DNA of 64,000 nt, taken from assembly GCA_016793775.1 (NCBI GenBank), contig JAEULK010000073.1:1-64000 (forward strand), written 5' to 3'. A program made the position numbers and the translations under genes. Positions 1 to 9,783 of this stretch are shown here, piece after piece. Source of the DNA: Sphingopyxis sp. Lineage in GTDB: Bacteria > Pseudomonadota > Alphaproteobacteria > Sphingomonadales > Sphingomonadaceae. The notes under the pieces were generated by a model. It did not search any database. It was not told the DNA's origin and worked only from the letters and a program-made list of their open reading frames with translations. Every line of letters begins with the position of its first letter. The first letter of the stretch is position 1.

Positions 1-236
<236 letters not shown>

Positions 237-342
237 GTCCCGCCATCAACGACAGTCCTGTCAGGCCAAAAGCCTATAGGTTGTCCGCGACGAACGGATG
301 ATTGTTCAGACAGTATGCACGGACATCGATTGAAACCCTTTT

Positions 343-357
343 GACCCTACGCCGGCT
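343..357 (+). other. 5' arm of the 5S rRNA processing stem
   Basis: Positions 343-357 pair with 484-498 on the far side of 5S rRNA (15 positions with one mismatch), forming a long helix that encloses the gene. Such stems are known processing sites for RNase III/RNase E. The remaining 23S-5S spacer (237-342) shows no gene. Confidence 0.6.
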
Positions 358-361
358 TCAT

Positions 362-480
362 TGCTTGGTGACCATGGCGTCAGTGACCCACCCGATCCCA
401 TCTCGAACTCGGCCGTGAAACCTGACAGCGCCGATGGTACTACCGCTTAAGCGTTGGAAGAGTAGGACGTCGCCAGGCAT
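362..480 (+). rRNA. rrf: 5S ribosomal RNA
   Basis: The terminal helix is visible: TGCTTGG (362-368) pairs with CCAGGCA (473-479). Between them is typical 5S sequence (CCCGATCCCATCTCGAACTC and GGTACTACCGC). It lies about 125 bp after 23S and before tRNA-fMet, the usual sphingomonad operon order. Ends are accurate to about 1-2 nt. Confidence 0.97.
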
Positions 481-525
481 TGCAGCCGGCGTAAGGTCGA
501 AACGGAAACCCATTCACAAAGTTAG

Positions 526-550
526 AGGCCGGCAGCGATGCCGGCCTTTT
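526..550 (+). terminator. Stem-loop with T-run after 5S rRNA
   Basis: AGGCCGGC (526-533) pairs perfectly with GCCGGCCT (540-547) around a 6-nt loop and is followed by four T. It lies between 5S and tRNA-fMet, so it may be a leaky terminator or a processing hairpin rather than the operon end. Confidence 0.6.
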
Positions 551-583
551 GCTGTTTGACGGCCCATGGCCGTACATTGGTGG

Positions 584-660
<77 letters not shown>

Positions 661-666
661 ACATAA

Positions 667-690
667 GCCCGCCTTTCGGCGGGCTTTTTT
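667..690 (+). terminator. Intrinsic terminator of the rRNA/tRNA operon
   Basis: GCCCGCC (667-673) and GGCGGGC (678-684) form a 7-bp stem with a TTTC loop, followed by TTTTTT at 685-690. This is a classic rho-independent terminator directly after tRNA-fMet. Confidence 0.9.
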
Positions 691-768
691 GTGTCTGGCA
701 CCGCCCGATCGGCTGCCGCGACGATCGCATTGCTGGAAAAGCCGCCGCAAAGGACCTATCTCACCCCC

Positions 769-1596
769 ATGAACCTCTATGTCGACGTCACCTCTGCCAC
801 GCCGCGCACGCGAACGGGCGCGATCAAGCTGCATGGGCCCGACGCCTTCACGGGCATGCGCCGGGCCGGGCGGATCGCGGCCGAGACGCTCGACGCGCTG
901 GTGCCGCTGGTCAAGGCGGGGGTCAGCACCGGCGAACTCGACGATTTTGCGCGCGACATGATCGTCGCCGCGGGCGCGGTGCCGATCAACATCGGCTATC
1001 AGGGCTATCGCCATGCGAGCTGCATTTCGGTCAATCATGTCGTCTGCCATGGCATACCCGGCTCCAAGCAGCTCAACGAAGGCGATATTCTCAACATCGA
1101 CCTGACGGCGGTGGTCGATGGCTGGCACGGCGACACCAGCCGGATGTTTCTGGTCGGCGACGTGCCGCTGAAGGCGAAGAAGCTCGTCGATGTGACCTAT
1201 GAGTGCCTGATGCTCGGGATCGAGGCCGCCGTGCCAGGCAACCGGCTTGGCGATATCGGCCATGCGATCCAGCGGCATGCCGAGAAACATCGCTATTCGG
1301 TGGTGCGCGATTTCGTCGGCCATGGCGTCGGCCTCGTCTATCATGACGAGCCCGACGTGCATCATTATGGCCGCCCGGGGACCGGACCCGAACTGCGTCC
1401 GGGCATGATCTTCACGATCGAGCCGATGATCAATATCGGCAAGCCGGGGGTGAAGATCCTCGACGACGACTGGACCGCGGTGACGCGCGACCGTTCGCTG
1501 TCCGCGCAGTTCGAGCATTCGATCGGGATCACCGAAAGCGGCGCCGAGATCTTTACGCAGAGCCCCAGGGCGCTGCACCGCCCGCCCTATCTTTGA
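769..1596 (+). CDS. map: Type I methionine aminopeptidase
   Basis: A 275-residue metallopeptidase that removes the initiator methionine from nascent proteins in the cytoplasm. All five metal ligands of the family can be placed: D111 (NIDLTAV), D122 (HGDTSRMF), H185 (GHGVGLVYH), E218 (TIEPM) and E249 (QFEHSIGI); H94 (VVCHGIPG) matches the substrate-contacting histidine. The ATG at 769 was chosen over an upstream in-frame GTG at 691, which would add 26 non-conserved residues and run into the terminator; AAAGGA at 750-755 is a possible ribosome binding site. It stands alone downstream of the rRNA operon and converges with the next gene at 6-bp spacing. Confidence 0.96.
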   Translation: MNLYVDVTSATPRTRTGAIKLHGPDAFTGMRRAGRIAAETLDALVPLVKAGVSTGELDDFARDMIVAAGAVPINIGYQGYRHASCISVNHVVCHGIPGSKQLNEGDILNIDLTAVVDGWHGDTSRMFLVGDVPLKAKKLVDVTYECLMLGIEAAVPGNRLGDIGHAIQRHAEKHRYSVVRDFVGHGVGLVYHDEPDVHHYGRPGTGPELRPGMIFTIEPMINIGKPGVKILDDDWTAVTRDRSLSAQFEHSIGITESGAEIFTQSPRALHRPPYL

Positions 1597-1602
1597 GCCG
1601 GG

Positions 1603-2028
1603 CTATTTCGCGAAAAGCTGGCCGAGGTCGGCAAAAGCCTTGAATTCCAAAGCATTTCCGGCGGGGTCGTAGAAGAACATCGTCGACTGCTCGCCAGCCT
1701 GGCCGGCGAAGCGCGTATGCGGTTCGATGGCGAAGGCAACGCCATGCGCCTGCAGCCGGTCGGCGAGCGTGCGCCATGCAGCGGGTGCCAGCACGACGCC
1801 GAAATGCGGCACCGGCACCGCATGGCCATCGACCGGGTTGTGGCCCGCAACGCCCTCGCGCCGCTCGGCGACGCGGTGCGCGACGATCTGGTGGCCATAG
1901 AGGTTGAAGTCGATCCAGTCGGGATCGCTCCGTCCTTCGGGGCATCCCAGAACCTCCCCGTAAAAATGGCGTGCGGCGTCGAGGTCGTCGACGGGGAAGG
2001 CAATGTGGAAGGGAGCGAGTTCGGCCAT
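1603..2028 (-). CDS. VOC-family protein (predicted extradiol-dioxygenase-like, COG3565 type)
   Basis: A 141-residue single-module vicinal-oxygen-chelate protein beginning [19 protein letters not shown], with the family's beta-alpha-beta-beta-beta fold signature (HIAFPVDD early, [15 protein letters not shown] late). The substrate is unknown; related proteins are annotated as predicted dioxygenases or glyoxalases without a defined reaction. The ATG at 2028 starts the conserved domain; an in-frame upstream extension to 2064 adds 12 residues without similarity. It diverges from the ABC-F gene and converges with map. Its first His and late Glu fit metal ligands of the fold, which is inference. Confidence 0.85.
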   Translation of the reverse strand: MAELAPFHIAFPVDDLDAARHFYGEVLGCPEGRSDPDWIDFNLYGHQIVAHRVAERREGVAGHNPVDGHAVPVPHFGVVLAPAAWRTLADRLQAHGVAFAIEPHTRFAGQAGEQSTMFFYDPAGNALEFKAFADLGQLFAK

Positions 2029-2108
2029 GGATCCGCATCTAGCCGCCCGGCCGCTTCGCGCCAAGCCGCCACTTGGGTTGTGCGTCGCAACATGCTAGGC
2101 GCGCCGCC

Positions 2109-3989
2109 ATGTTGACGATTAGCAGCCTTACCGTGCGCCTCGGCGGGCGTGCCATATTGGACCGCGCGACCGCGAGCCTGCCCGCGCGCAGCCGTACCGG
2201 CCTCATCGGGCGCAACGGCGCGGGCAAGTCGACGCTGATGAAGGTGATGATCGGCAGTTTGGAGGCCGACGAGGGCGGCATCGAAATGCCGCGCAAGACG
2301 CGCATCGGCTATATTGCACAGGAAGCGCCGAGCGGGACCGCGACGCCGTTCGACACGGTGCTCGCCGCCGACACCGAGCGCGCCGAATTGCTGCATCAGT
2401 CGGAAACGGTGACCGATCCCGACCGGCTGGGCGACATTCACGAGCGGCTGATCGCGATCGACGCCTACACCGCGTCGGCGCGCGCCGCGCGCATCCTGAT
2501 CGGGCTGGGTTTCGACGAGGATATGCAGGGCCAGCCGCTCGACAGCTTCTCGGGCGGGTGGAAGATGCGCGTTGCGCTCGCCGCGCTGCTGTTCTCGAAC
2601 CCCGATTTGCTGCTGCTCGACGAACCCTCGAACCACCTCGACCTCGAAGCGACGATGTGGCTCGAAAGCTTCCTCAAATCCTATCCGGGCCAGCTCGTCG
2701 TGATCAGCCACGAGCGCGACCTGCTCAACAATGTCGTCGACCATATCCTGCACCTCGAGGGCGGCAAGGTGACGCTGTATCCGGGCGGTTATGACGATTT
2801 CGAGCGCCAGCGCGCCGAACGCGCGGCGCAACTCGCGGCGGCCAAGGCCGCGCAGGATGCGCAGCGCGCCAAGCTGCAGGATTATGTTGCGCGCAACAGC
2901 GCGCGCGCCTCGACCGCGAAACAGGCGCAGTCGCGCGCCAAGCAGCTCGCCAGGATGCAGCCGATCGCGGCGCTCGCCGAGGATCCGAGCCTGGCGTTCG
3001 ATTTTCCGAGCCCCGACGAGCTGCGCCCGCCGCTGATCACGCTCGACCTCGCGAGCGTCGGCTACACGCCGGGCAAGCCGATCCTGTCGCGGCTGAACCT
3101 GCGCATCGACCCCGACGACCGCATCGCGCTATTGGGGCGCAACGGCAACGGCAAGACGACGCTCGCGCGGCTGCTCGCGGCGCAGCTGACCCCGATGGAC
3201 GGCGCGATGGCGGCGACGGGCAAGATGCGCGTCGGCTATTTCACCCAATATCAGGTCGAGGAACTCGACGGCGGCGACACCCCGCTCGAGCATATGACGC
3301 GGATCATGGCGGGCAAGACGCCCGGCGCGGTGCGCGCGCAACTCGGGCGCTTCGGCTTCTCGGGCAATAAGGCGACGACGCAGGTCGCGAAGCTGTCGGG
3401 CGGCGAACGCGCGCGGCTGGCCTTGGCGCTGATCACGCGCGAGGCGCCGCACCTCCTCATCCTCGACGAACCGACCAACCACCTCGACGTCGATGCGCGC
3501 GAGGCGCTGGTGCAGGCGCTCAACGGCTTCGACGGCGCGGTGATCCTGGTCAGCCACGATCGCCACATGCTCGAACTCACCGCCGACCGGCTGGTGCTGG
3601 TCGACAATGGCACCGCGCGCGATTTCGACGGCAGCATGGACGATTATGTCGCCTTCATTCTGGGCAAATCGTCCGAGAAGGAGCGCGCGCCGTCCAAGGC
3701 CGACCGCAAGGGCGATCGCAAGGCCGCCGCCGCGGCGCGCGACGCCGTGACGAAGGCGAAGAAGGCGGTTTCGGACGCCGAGGCCGATCTCGCCAAATAT
3801 CAGGTCGTGCTGACCGCGATCGACCGCGCGATGTTCGATCCGCAGTCGGCGGCGAACGAGTATAGGGGGCTGACGATGAGCGAATTGTCGCAGCGGCGCG
3901 GCAAGGTCGTCGCCGCGCAGGAAGCGGCCGAGGTGCGCTGGGTCGAGGCGGGCGAGGCGCTCGAAACGCTTGAGCGCGAGACCGCCTAG
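2109..3989 (+). CDS. ABC-F family ATPase (YheS/Uup type)
   Basis: A 626-residue soluble protein with two ABC domains in tandem and no membrane segments, so it belongs to the ABC-F translation-factor/ribosome-associated group rather than to transporters. The first domain has Walker A GRNGAGKST, signature FSGGW and Walker B LLLLDEPSNHLD. The second has GRNGNGKTT, LSGGERAR and LLILDEPTNHLD. A basic linker separates them and a charged, Lys/Ala-rich C-terminal coiled coil follows. The ATG at 2109 begins the conserved MLTISSLTV; an upstream ATG at 2073 adds 12 odd residues. Its stop interlocks with the stop of the opposite gene in a shared CTAG. Which ABC-F subfamily it belongs to cannot be settled by eye. 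Confidence 0.93.
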   Translation: MLTISSLTVRLGGRAILDRATASLPARSRTGLIGRNGAGKSTLMKVMIGSLEADEGGIEMPRKTRIGYIAQEAPSGTATPFDTVLAADTERAELLHQSETVTDPDRLGDIHERLIAIDAYTASARAARILIGLGFDEDMQGQPLDSFSGGWKMRVALAALLFSNPDLLLLDEPSNHLDLEATMWLESFLKSYPGQLVVISHERDLLNNVVDHILHLEGGKVTLYPGGYDDFERQRAERAAQLAAAKAAQDAQRAKLQDYVARNSARASTAKQAQSRAKQLARMQPIAALAEDPSLAFDFPSPDELRPPLITLDLASVGYTPGKPILSRLNLRIDPDDRIALLGRNGNGKTTLARLLAAQLTPMDGAMAATGKMRVGYFTQYQVEELDGGDTPLEHMTRIMAGKTPGAVRAQLGRFGFSGNKATTQVAKLSGGERARLALALITREAPHLLILDEPTNHLDVDAREALVQALNGFDGAVILVSHDRHMLELTADRLVLVDNGTARDFDGSMDDYVAFILGKSSEKERAPSKADRKGDRKAAAAARDAVTKAKKAVSDAEADLAKYQVVLTAIDRAMFDPQSAANEYRGLTMSELSQRRGKVVAAQEAAEVRWVEAGEALETLERETA

Positions 3990-4804
3990 GCGGCCCGCCG
4001 CCGCGCCCGCGCAATCGACACGCTCTGTTTCGCAAAGGCCGCGACGACGTCGGCGGGCAGGCCGTTCTCGACGAGCACACCCTGCATATGGTCGGCGAGG
4101 CAGATATTCGTGCGCGGCGCCTCGCCGCTGTCGGCGAAGGCATAGTTGGCGCGGTCGATGAAGAAACGCACCGGGGCGTGCTTCGCCGCATTTTCGGCGA
4201 CGACGGGCACATAGATGGTCTGATGGTCGATATCGGCCGAGCGCGAGCGAAAGGCCTCTTCCATCTGCAAGGCGCGGTCGGTGTCGGGGACGGCGCCCGC
4301 GAATATCGCCGATCCAGCGGGCGGCGCTTTGTCGCCGAGGGCAGCGAGATCGACGGTGGCGGGCGGGTCCGACGGGTCGGGCAAGGTCTGCGAATAGAAA
4401 TAGGCTCCGCCCGCGACGAGCGCGAGGATCACGCTGCACACCAGCATGCCGGTGCGCACGCGGTGCAGGATCGGCACCGGATCGTCGCCGGCGATCAGCG
4501 AAGCCTGGTTGAGGAGCTCGCGCTCGCGCAGCACGCGCAGCGACGGGATCGTAAGGATGAAGGCGGGCACGAGCGCGGTCCAGAGCTGCTCGTACCCACC
4601 CCATTTGGCGATCTGCCATTCGGCAAGCCAGCGGTAGAGGCCGGCGTAGTGGCTGTATTCCCACCACGCCCAGCCGGCGACGAGCGCCATCCAGGCGAGC
4701 GCGAGCCAGAACGGAGCGGCGCTGGCCGCGCCATGCCATCCTCGTCGCCCGCGCTGGCAATATCTGCCGGGTGCGTCAGGGACCGGTCTTGATCGGGGCG
4801 ACAT
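3986..4804 (-). CDS. Unrecognised membrane protein next to a double-glycine peptide gene
   Basis: About 272 residues. Two or three hydrophobic segments are visible (PFWLALAWMALVAGWAWW; LWTALVPAFILTIPSL; MLVCSVILALVAGGAYFY), followed by a soluble C-terminal domain of about 140 residues with no family I recognise. The start is uncertain: the ATG at 4804 overlaps the end of the upstream peptide gene by 29 nt, which would suit translational coupling, but the first residues are Arg/Pro-rich and a later ATG (WMALVAG) would cut into the first membrane segment. A small frame error here cannot be excluded. It follows the double-glycine peptide gene on the same strand, so a role with that peptide is possible but unproven. 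Confidence 0.7.
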   Translation of the reverse strand: MSPRSRPVPDAPGRYCQRGRRGWHGAASAAPFWLALAWMALVAGWAWWEYSHYAGLYRWLAEWQIAKWGGYEQLWTALVPAFILTIPSLRVLRERELLNQASLIAGDDPVPILHRVRTGMLVCSVILALVAGGAYFYSQTLPDPSDPPATVDLAALGDKAPPAGSAIFAGAVPDTDRALQMEEAFRSRSADIDHQTIYVPVVAENAAKHAPVRFFIDRANYAFADSGEAPRTNICLADHMQGVLVENGLPADVVAAFAKQSVSIARARRRAA

Positions 4805-4973
4805 TGACCTTTTGGGTAATGTTCGTCGCCGGCGAATATTTGTTCGCTGCCGCGGTCGGCGCGTCGAACTTGATGTGGAAGTCGCCGCTGCCACCCTGGA
4901 CCTGATCCAGCGTGTCTTCGGTCAGTTCGACGGCACCCTTGTCGGTCACGTCGGTTTCGCGTTTCTTGGTCAT
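4776..4973 (-). CDS. Small protein with a double-glycine-type leader (candidate secreted/RiPP-like peptide)
   Basis: 65 residues beginning MTKKRETDV. Residues 16-28 read ELTEDTLDQVQGG, a good match to the leader pattern L-x-x-x-x-L-x-x-V-x-G-G that C39-peptidase ABC exporters or related enzymes cleave. The part after GG is 37 residues, polar, with no Cys and few obvious modification sites, ending in PIKTGP. The upstream ATG in the same frame (5024) adds 17 unlikely residues. It is divergent from a second small gene with a similar leader and runs into the membrane protein gene. No exporter or maturation enzyme is visible nearby, so function is open; it could also be a phage-tail-like or adhesin-type small protein that carries the same motif. 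Confidence 0.6.
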   Translation of the reverse strand: MTKKRETDVTDKGAVELTEDTLDQVQGGSGDFHIKFDAPTAAANKYSPATNITQKVNVAPIKTGP

Positions 4974-5224
4974 GGTCTGTCTCCATATATGCCGGGAGGA
5001 AGCCCGGAGCCACAAGCGACCCAAGTCTCGCTCGTCCCGGATACACCGGAACTGGGAGCGGAGATAGGCCGATTCGCGGGACCGTGGCTGTGCCGCCGAT
5101 CACAGGCTGTGCCGCGGCGCGATGAATCGAAAAATTTCGGTGCTGTGACAGGTTGCACAGCAATGCAGGCGCTGGTCACCTATCGGCTCCCCATCGAACA
5201 ACCATGATGGAAAGGGAAAAGGCG

Positions 5225-5440
5225 ATGACCCAGAACAAGCAGCGGGCCCCGACCCATATCGCCGACGAGCAGTTCGACGCCGTGGCCGGTGGCGGCTTCC
5301 TTGGCGGCGTGCGCGTCGCGAGCGGCGATGTGAACGGCGATGGCATCGCAGGCAGCGATGTGACCGGCGACGGTATCGTCGCGGCGCCGAAGAAGGTGCA
5401 GCCGAGGACCGTGCCGGCGAGCGGTAAGCTGGGCGGCTGA
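5225..5440 (+). CDS. Small Gly/Asp-rich protein with a double-glycine-like leader and calcium-loop-like repeats
   Basis: 71 residues. The N-terminus carries IADEQFDAVAGGG, resembling the leader of the divergent peptide (ELTEDTLDQVQGG). After the glycines comes SGDVNGDGIAGSDVTGDGI, in which DVNGDGIAGSD fits the D-x-N-x-D-G-x(4)-D calcium-binding loop of dockerins and EF-hands, and a second partial copy (DVTGDGI) follows. A strong purine-rich ribosome binding site (GGAAAGGGAAAAGG) precedes the ATG at 5225, which decides the start over upstream ATGs. No homologue is recognised. The head-to-head arrangement over about 250 bp suggests shared regulation with the other peptide. Confidence 0.6.
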   Translation: MTQNKQRAPTHIADEQFDAVAGGGFLGGVRVASGDVNGDGIAGSDVTGDGIVAAPKKVQPRTVPASGKLGG

Positions 5441-5449
5441 CAATCCTGT

Positions 5450-5486
5450 CGGTCGGTGGCGCCGGATCGATCCGCATCACCGACCG
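5450..5486 (+). other. Hairpin after the small Gly/Asp-rich gene
   Basis: CGGTCGGTG (5450-5458) pairs perfectly with CACCGACCG (5478-5486); the loop contains the palindrome GGATCGATCC. There is no T-run, so it may be an RNA-stabilising hairpin or a weak terminator for the preceding gene. Confidence 0.4.
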
Positions 5487-5550
5487 GCTGGCGCGCGCGC
5501 GCCGCAACAGGCCGCGCCGCGATTGACTTTCTTGCCTTCCTCGGTCATAA

Positions 5551-5568
5551 TAGTTTCAATTGAAACTA
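5551..5568. promoter_or_regulatory. Perfect 18-bp palindrome before hppD (operator candidate)
   Basis: TAGTTTCAATTGAAACTA is an exact 18-bp inverted repeat ending 3 bp before the GAGG ribosome binding site of hppD. Position and symmetry fit a dimeric repressor operator (a MarR- or IclR-type protein is plausible for aromatic amino acid catabolism). No such regulator gene is in the window. Confidence 0.6.
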
Positions 5569-5582
5569 GATGAGGAATGACC

Positions 5583-6671
5583 ATGGCCGACCTGTTCGAC
5601 AATCCGCTGGGCCTCGACGGTTTCGAATTCGTCGAATTTTCGGCGCCCGAAAAGGGCATGCTCGAACCGGTGTTCGCGGCGATGGGCTTCGCGCTGATCG
5701 CGCGCCACCGCTCGAAGGACGTGCAATTGTGGCGCCAGGGCGGGATCAACCTGATCGCCAATTACGAACCCAAATCGCCCGCGGCCTATTTCGCTGCCGA
5801 GCATGGCCCATCGGCGTGCGGCATGGGATGGCGCGTGCGCGATGCCGCCAAAGCCTATGCCGAAGCGGTCGAACGCGGCGCCGAGCCGGTCGAGGTCAAC
5901 CCCGGCCCGATGGAGTTGCGGCTGCCCGCGATCCGCGGCATCGGCGGTTCGATCATCTATCTGATCGACCGTTATGGCGACGACCTTTCGATCTACGACA
6001 TCGACTTCGTCTATGAAGAGGGCGTCGATCGCCACCCGGTCGGTGCGGGCATGCAGCTGATCGATCACCTGACGCACAATGTCTATGGCGGCCGCATGGC
6101 GCATTGGGCGGCCTTCTACGAGCGCATCGCGGGTTTCCGCGAGATTCGTTATTTCGACATCAAGGGCGAATATACCGGCCTGACCTCGAAGGCGATGACC
6201 GCCCCCGACGGCAAGATCCGCATCCCGCTCAACGAAGAGGGCGCGGGCGGCAAGGGCCAGATCGAGGAATATCTGCGCGCCTATAATGGCGAGGGCATCC
6301 AGCATATCGCCTTCAGCTGCGACGATCTCTACGCCGCATGGGACAAGCTCAAGGCGCTCGGCAACCCCTTCGCCCCCGCGCCGCCCGCGACCTATTACGA
6401 AATGCTCGAAGAGCGCCTTCCGGGCCATGGCGAGTCGGTCGAGGGCCTCCAGTCGCGCGGCATCCTGCTCGACGGATCGACCGAGCAGGGCGACCCGCGC
6501 CTGCTGCTCCAGATTTTCGGCCAGACCGTCATCGGCCCCGTCTTCTTCGAATTCATCCAGCGCAAGAAGGACGAGGGTTTCGGCGAGGGCAATTTCACCG
6601 CGCTGTTCAAGTCGATGGAAATGGACCAGATTCGCCGCGGTGCGCTGACTGTCGAGGAACCCGCCGAATGA
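5583..6671 (+). CDS. hppD: 4-hydroxyphenylpyruvate dioxygenase
   Basis: A 362-residue non-haem iron(II) enzyme that converts 4-hydroxyphenylpyruvate to homogentisate in tyrosine catabolism. Two VOC modules are visible. The facial triad can be placed in the C-terminal module: His in [10 protein letters not shown], His in GIQHIAFSC and Glu in VFFEFIQRK; conserved QIFGQ and the C-terminal helix with GFGEGNF are also present. The ATG at 5583 lies 7 nt after GAGG, while the ATG at 5577 is only 1 nt away, so 5583 is preferred. It overlaps the next gene by ATGA, and an 18-bp palindrome sits just upstream. Confidence 0.95.
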   Translation: MADLFDNPLGLDGFEFVEFSAPEKGMLEPVFAAMGFALIARHRSKDVQLWRQGGINLIANYEPKSPAAYFAAEHGPSACGMGWRVRDAAKAYAEAVERGAEPVEVNPGPMELRLPAIRGIGGSIIYLIDRYGDDLSIYDIDFVYEEGVDRHPVGAGMQLIDHLTHNVYGGRMAHWAAFYERIAGFREIRYFDIKGEYTGLTSKAMTAPDGKIRIPLNEEGAGGKGQIEEYLRAYNGEGIQHIAFSCDDLYAAWDKLKALGNPFAPAPPATYYEMLEERLPGHGESVEGLQSRGILLDGSTEQGDPRLLLQIFGQTVIGPVFFEFIQRKKDEGFGEGNFTALFKSMEMDQIRRGALTVEEPAE

Positions 6672-7213
6672 CCAGCCCGATCAAATTGGGCGGCGTCCAC
6701 CACGCCGCCTATCGCTGCAAGGACGCGAAGGAGACGGTGGGTTGGTACGAGCGCATGCTCGGCATGACCTACACCACCGCCTTTGCCGAGGATCATGTGC
6801 CGTCGACCGGCGAATACGACCCCTATATGCACGTCTTCCTCGAGGCGGGGAACGGCAACATCCTCGCCTTCTTCGAGCTGCCGAATCAGCCGGTCATGGG
6901 GCGCGACGAGAACACCCCGGCGTGGGTCCAGCATCTGGCGTTCAAGGTCGGCAGCTTCGACGAGCTGGTCGCGGCGAAGGCGCATCTGGAAAGCGAGGGC
7001 GTCGATGTGCTCGGCCCGACGCACCACGGCATCTTCAAGTCGATCTATTTCTTCGACCCCAACGGCCACCGCGTCGAGCTGGCGTGCGATATCGGCACCG
7101 ACGAGCAATATGCCGAGCTGAAACGCGTCGCGCCGCTGATGCTCGAGGAATGGAGCCAGACCAAGAAGGCGCCGCGCCACGCGGATTGGCTGCACACGGC
7201 GGCGAACGAGTAA
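6668..7213 (+). CDS. VOC-family protein co-transcribed with hppD
   Basis: A 181-residue single VOC module with [12 protein letters not shown] at the start and [14 protein letters not shown] near the end, holding likely metal ligands (His, Glu). It begins at the ATGA overlap with the hppD stop, so the two are almost certainly one operon. Such partners are common beside hppD or homogentisate genes in alphaproteobacteria, but the reaction is not known; glyoxalase or ring-cleavage functions are only analogies. A REP-type inverted repeat follows immediately. Confidence 0.85.
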   Translation: MTSPIKLGGVHHAAYRCKDAKETVGWYERMLGMTYTTAFAEDHVPSTGEYDPYMHVFLEAGNGNILAFFELPNQPVMGRDENTPAWVQHLAFKVGSFDELVAAKAHLESEGVDVLGPTHHGIFKSIYFFDPNGHRVELACDIGTDEQYAELKRVAPLMLEEWSQTKKAPRHADWLHTAANE

Positions 7214-7217
7214 TATC

Positions 7218-7308
7218 CGTCGCCCCCGCGAAGGCGGGGGCCGCCAGCTACCCTCTTCAGCGGCGCTGCGTAAAGCCGATTGCGGCCCCCGCCTTCGCGG
7301 GGGCGACG
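7218..7308. repeat. REP family A inverted pair (copy 1)
   Basis: Two near-identical arms with core CCCCCGCGAAGGCGGGGG, themselves palindromic, in opposite orientation around a spacer of about 45 bp. Five full pairs and one half copy occur in the window. It lies between convergent genes and could act as a bidirectional terminator. Confidence 0.9.
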
Positions 7309-7313
7309 GTTCC

Positions 7314-7994
7314 TTATTTCCGATTCAGCCCCATGCTCTGCAAGGTCGCGCCGCTGCATTTGTCGGCTTCCTTGGCCTTGCCGTCGCCCGACAACGCGCC
7401 GATCGCCAGGAACCCGGCGACCACCGCGACCAGGAAGGCGCCGGTGACCCAGATCAGATATTTGTCGATGAACGCCTTGATCGGCGCTCCGAACAGCCGG
7501 AACAATATCCCGACGAGCAGGAAGGAAAAGGCCCGGCTGGCGAGGCTTGCCCACAGGAAGGTCCAGAAATTCATGTGGATGAAGCCGGCGGTGATCGTCA
7601 GCAGCTTGAACGGGATCGGCGTCGCGCCCTTGATCAATATGATCTCGGCGCCGAATTCGCGCAAGTAACAGGCGGCCGGCGGGAAGGCGTCGGTCAGCCC
7701 GAGCACCCCGAGCAGCCACAGCCCGACGCTCTCGTAGAGGAAGAAGCCGATTCCGTAACCGAGCATGCCGCCCATCACCGACGCGATGGTGCAGATCAGC
7801 GCGTAGCGCACCGCCTTTTTCGGGTTGGCGAGGCACATCAGGCCGAGCAGCGGGTGCGGCGGGATCGGGAAGAAGCTCGCCTCGACGAAAGCGACCAGCG
7901 CCAGCCAGGCCTCGGCGTGCGGATGCGCCGATTTCTCCATCGTCCAGTTGTACAGGCGGTGGATGAAGCCGGGCCGATGGGTGGTGGCGGTCAT
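7314..7994 (-). CDS. DedA/YqaA-type (VTT-domain) inner-membrane protein
   Basis: 226 residues with several hydrophobic segments and the small-protein architecture of the YqaA group (COG1238) within the SNARE-associated/VTT superfamily: [17 protein letters not shown] with its proline-rich re-entrant motif, [12 protein letters not shown], and the second re-entrant motif with [13 protein letters not shown]. Superfamily members are linked to lipid scrambling or undecaprenyl phosphate recycling; the role of YqaA-like proteins is poorly defined. The ATG at 7994 gives the normal length; an upstream GTG/ATG extension to 8087 is unlikely. It is downstream of, and co-directional with, purH, with a half REP between. 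Confidence 0.85.
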   Translation of the reverse strand: MTATTHRPGFIHRLYNWTMEKSAHPHAEAWLALVAFVEASFFPIPPHPLLGLMCLANPKKAVRYALICTIASVMGGMLGYGIGFFLYESVGLWLLGVLGLTDAFPPAACYLREFGAEIILIKGATPIPFKLLTITAGFIHMNFWTFLWASLASRAFSFLLVGILFRLFGAPIKAFIDKYLIWVTGAFLVAVVAGFLAIGALSGDGKAKEADKCSGATLQSMGLNRK

Positions 7995-8075
7995 GCTGGT
8001 CCTTGCGTTGGAGCCGCGCGCGCGACCGTCCTTGGCCCTATGCCGCCCGTGCCGGGCGAAGTCGATACCGGAAGC

Positions 8076-8100
8076 CGTCGCCCCCACGAAGGCGGGGGCC
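8076..8100. repeat. REP family A, single arm
   Basis: A lone arm of the A repeat with one substitution in the core (CCCCCACGAAGGCGGGGG), lying between purH and the YqaA-type gene. It could form the hairpin at the end of the purH transcript. Confidence 0.8.
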
Positions 8101-8109
8101 GCAATGGGC

Positions 8110-9702
<1,593 letters not shown>

Positions 9703-9783
9703 GGGAGAGGCGGCCTCAGCAACGGGGAAAGACGCGGACGCCCTAGGCCCGCGTCGTCCGTATCGCAACCCCGCGGGTGGTTT

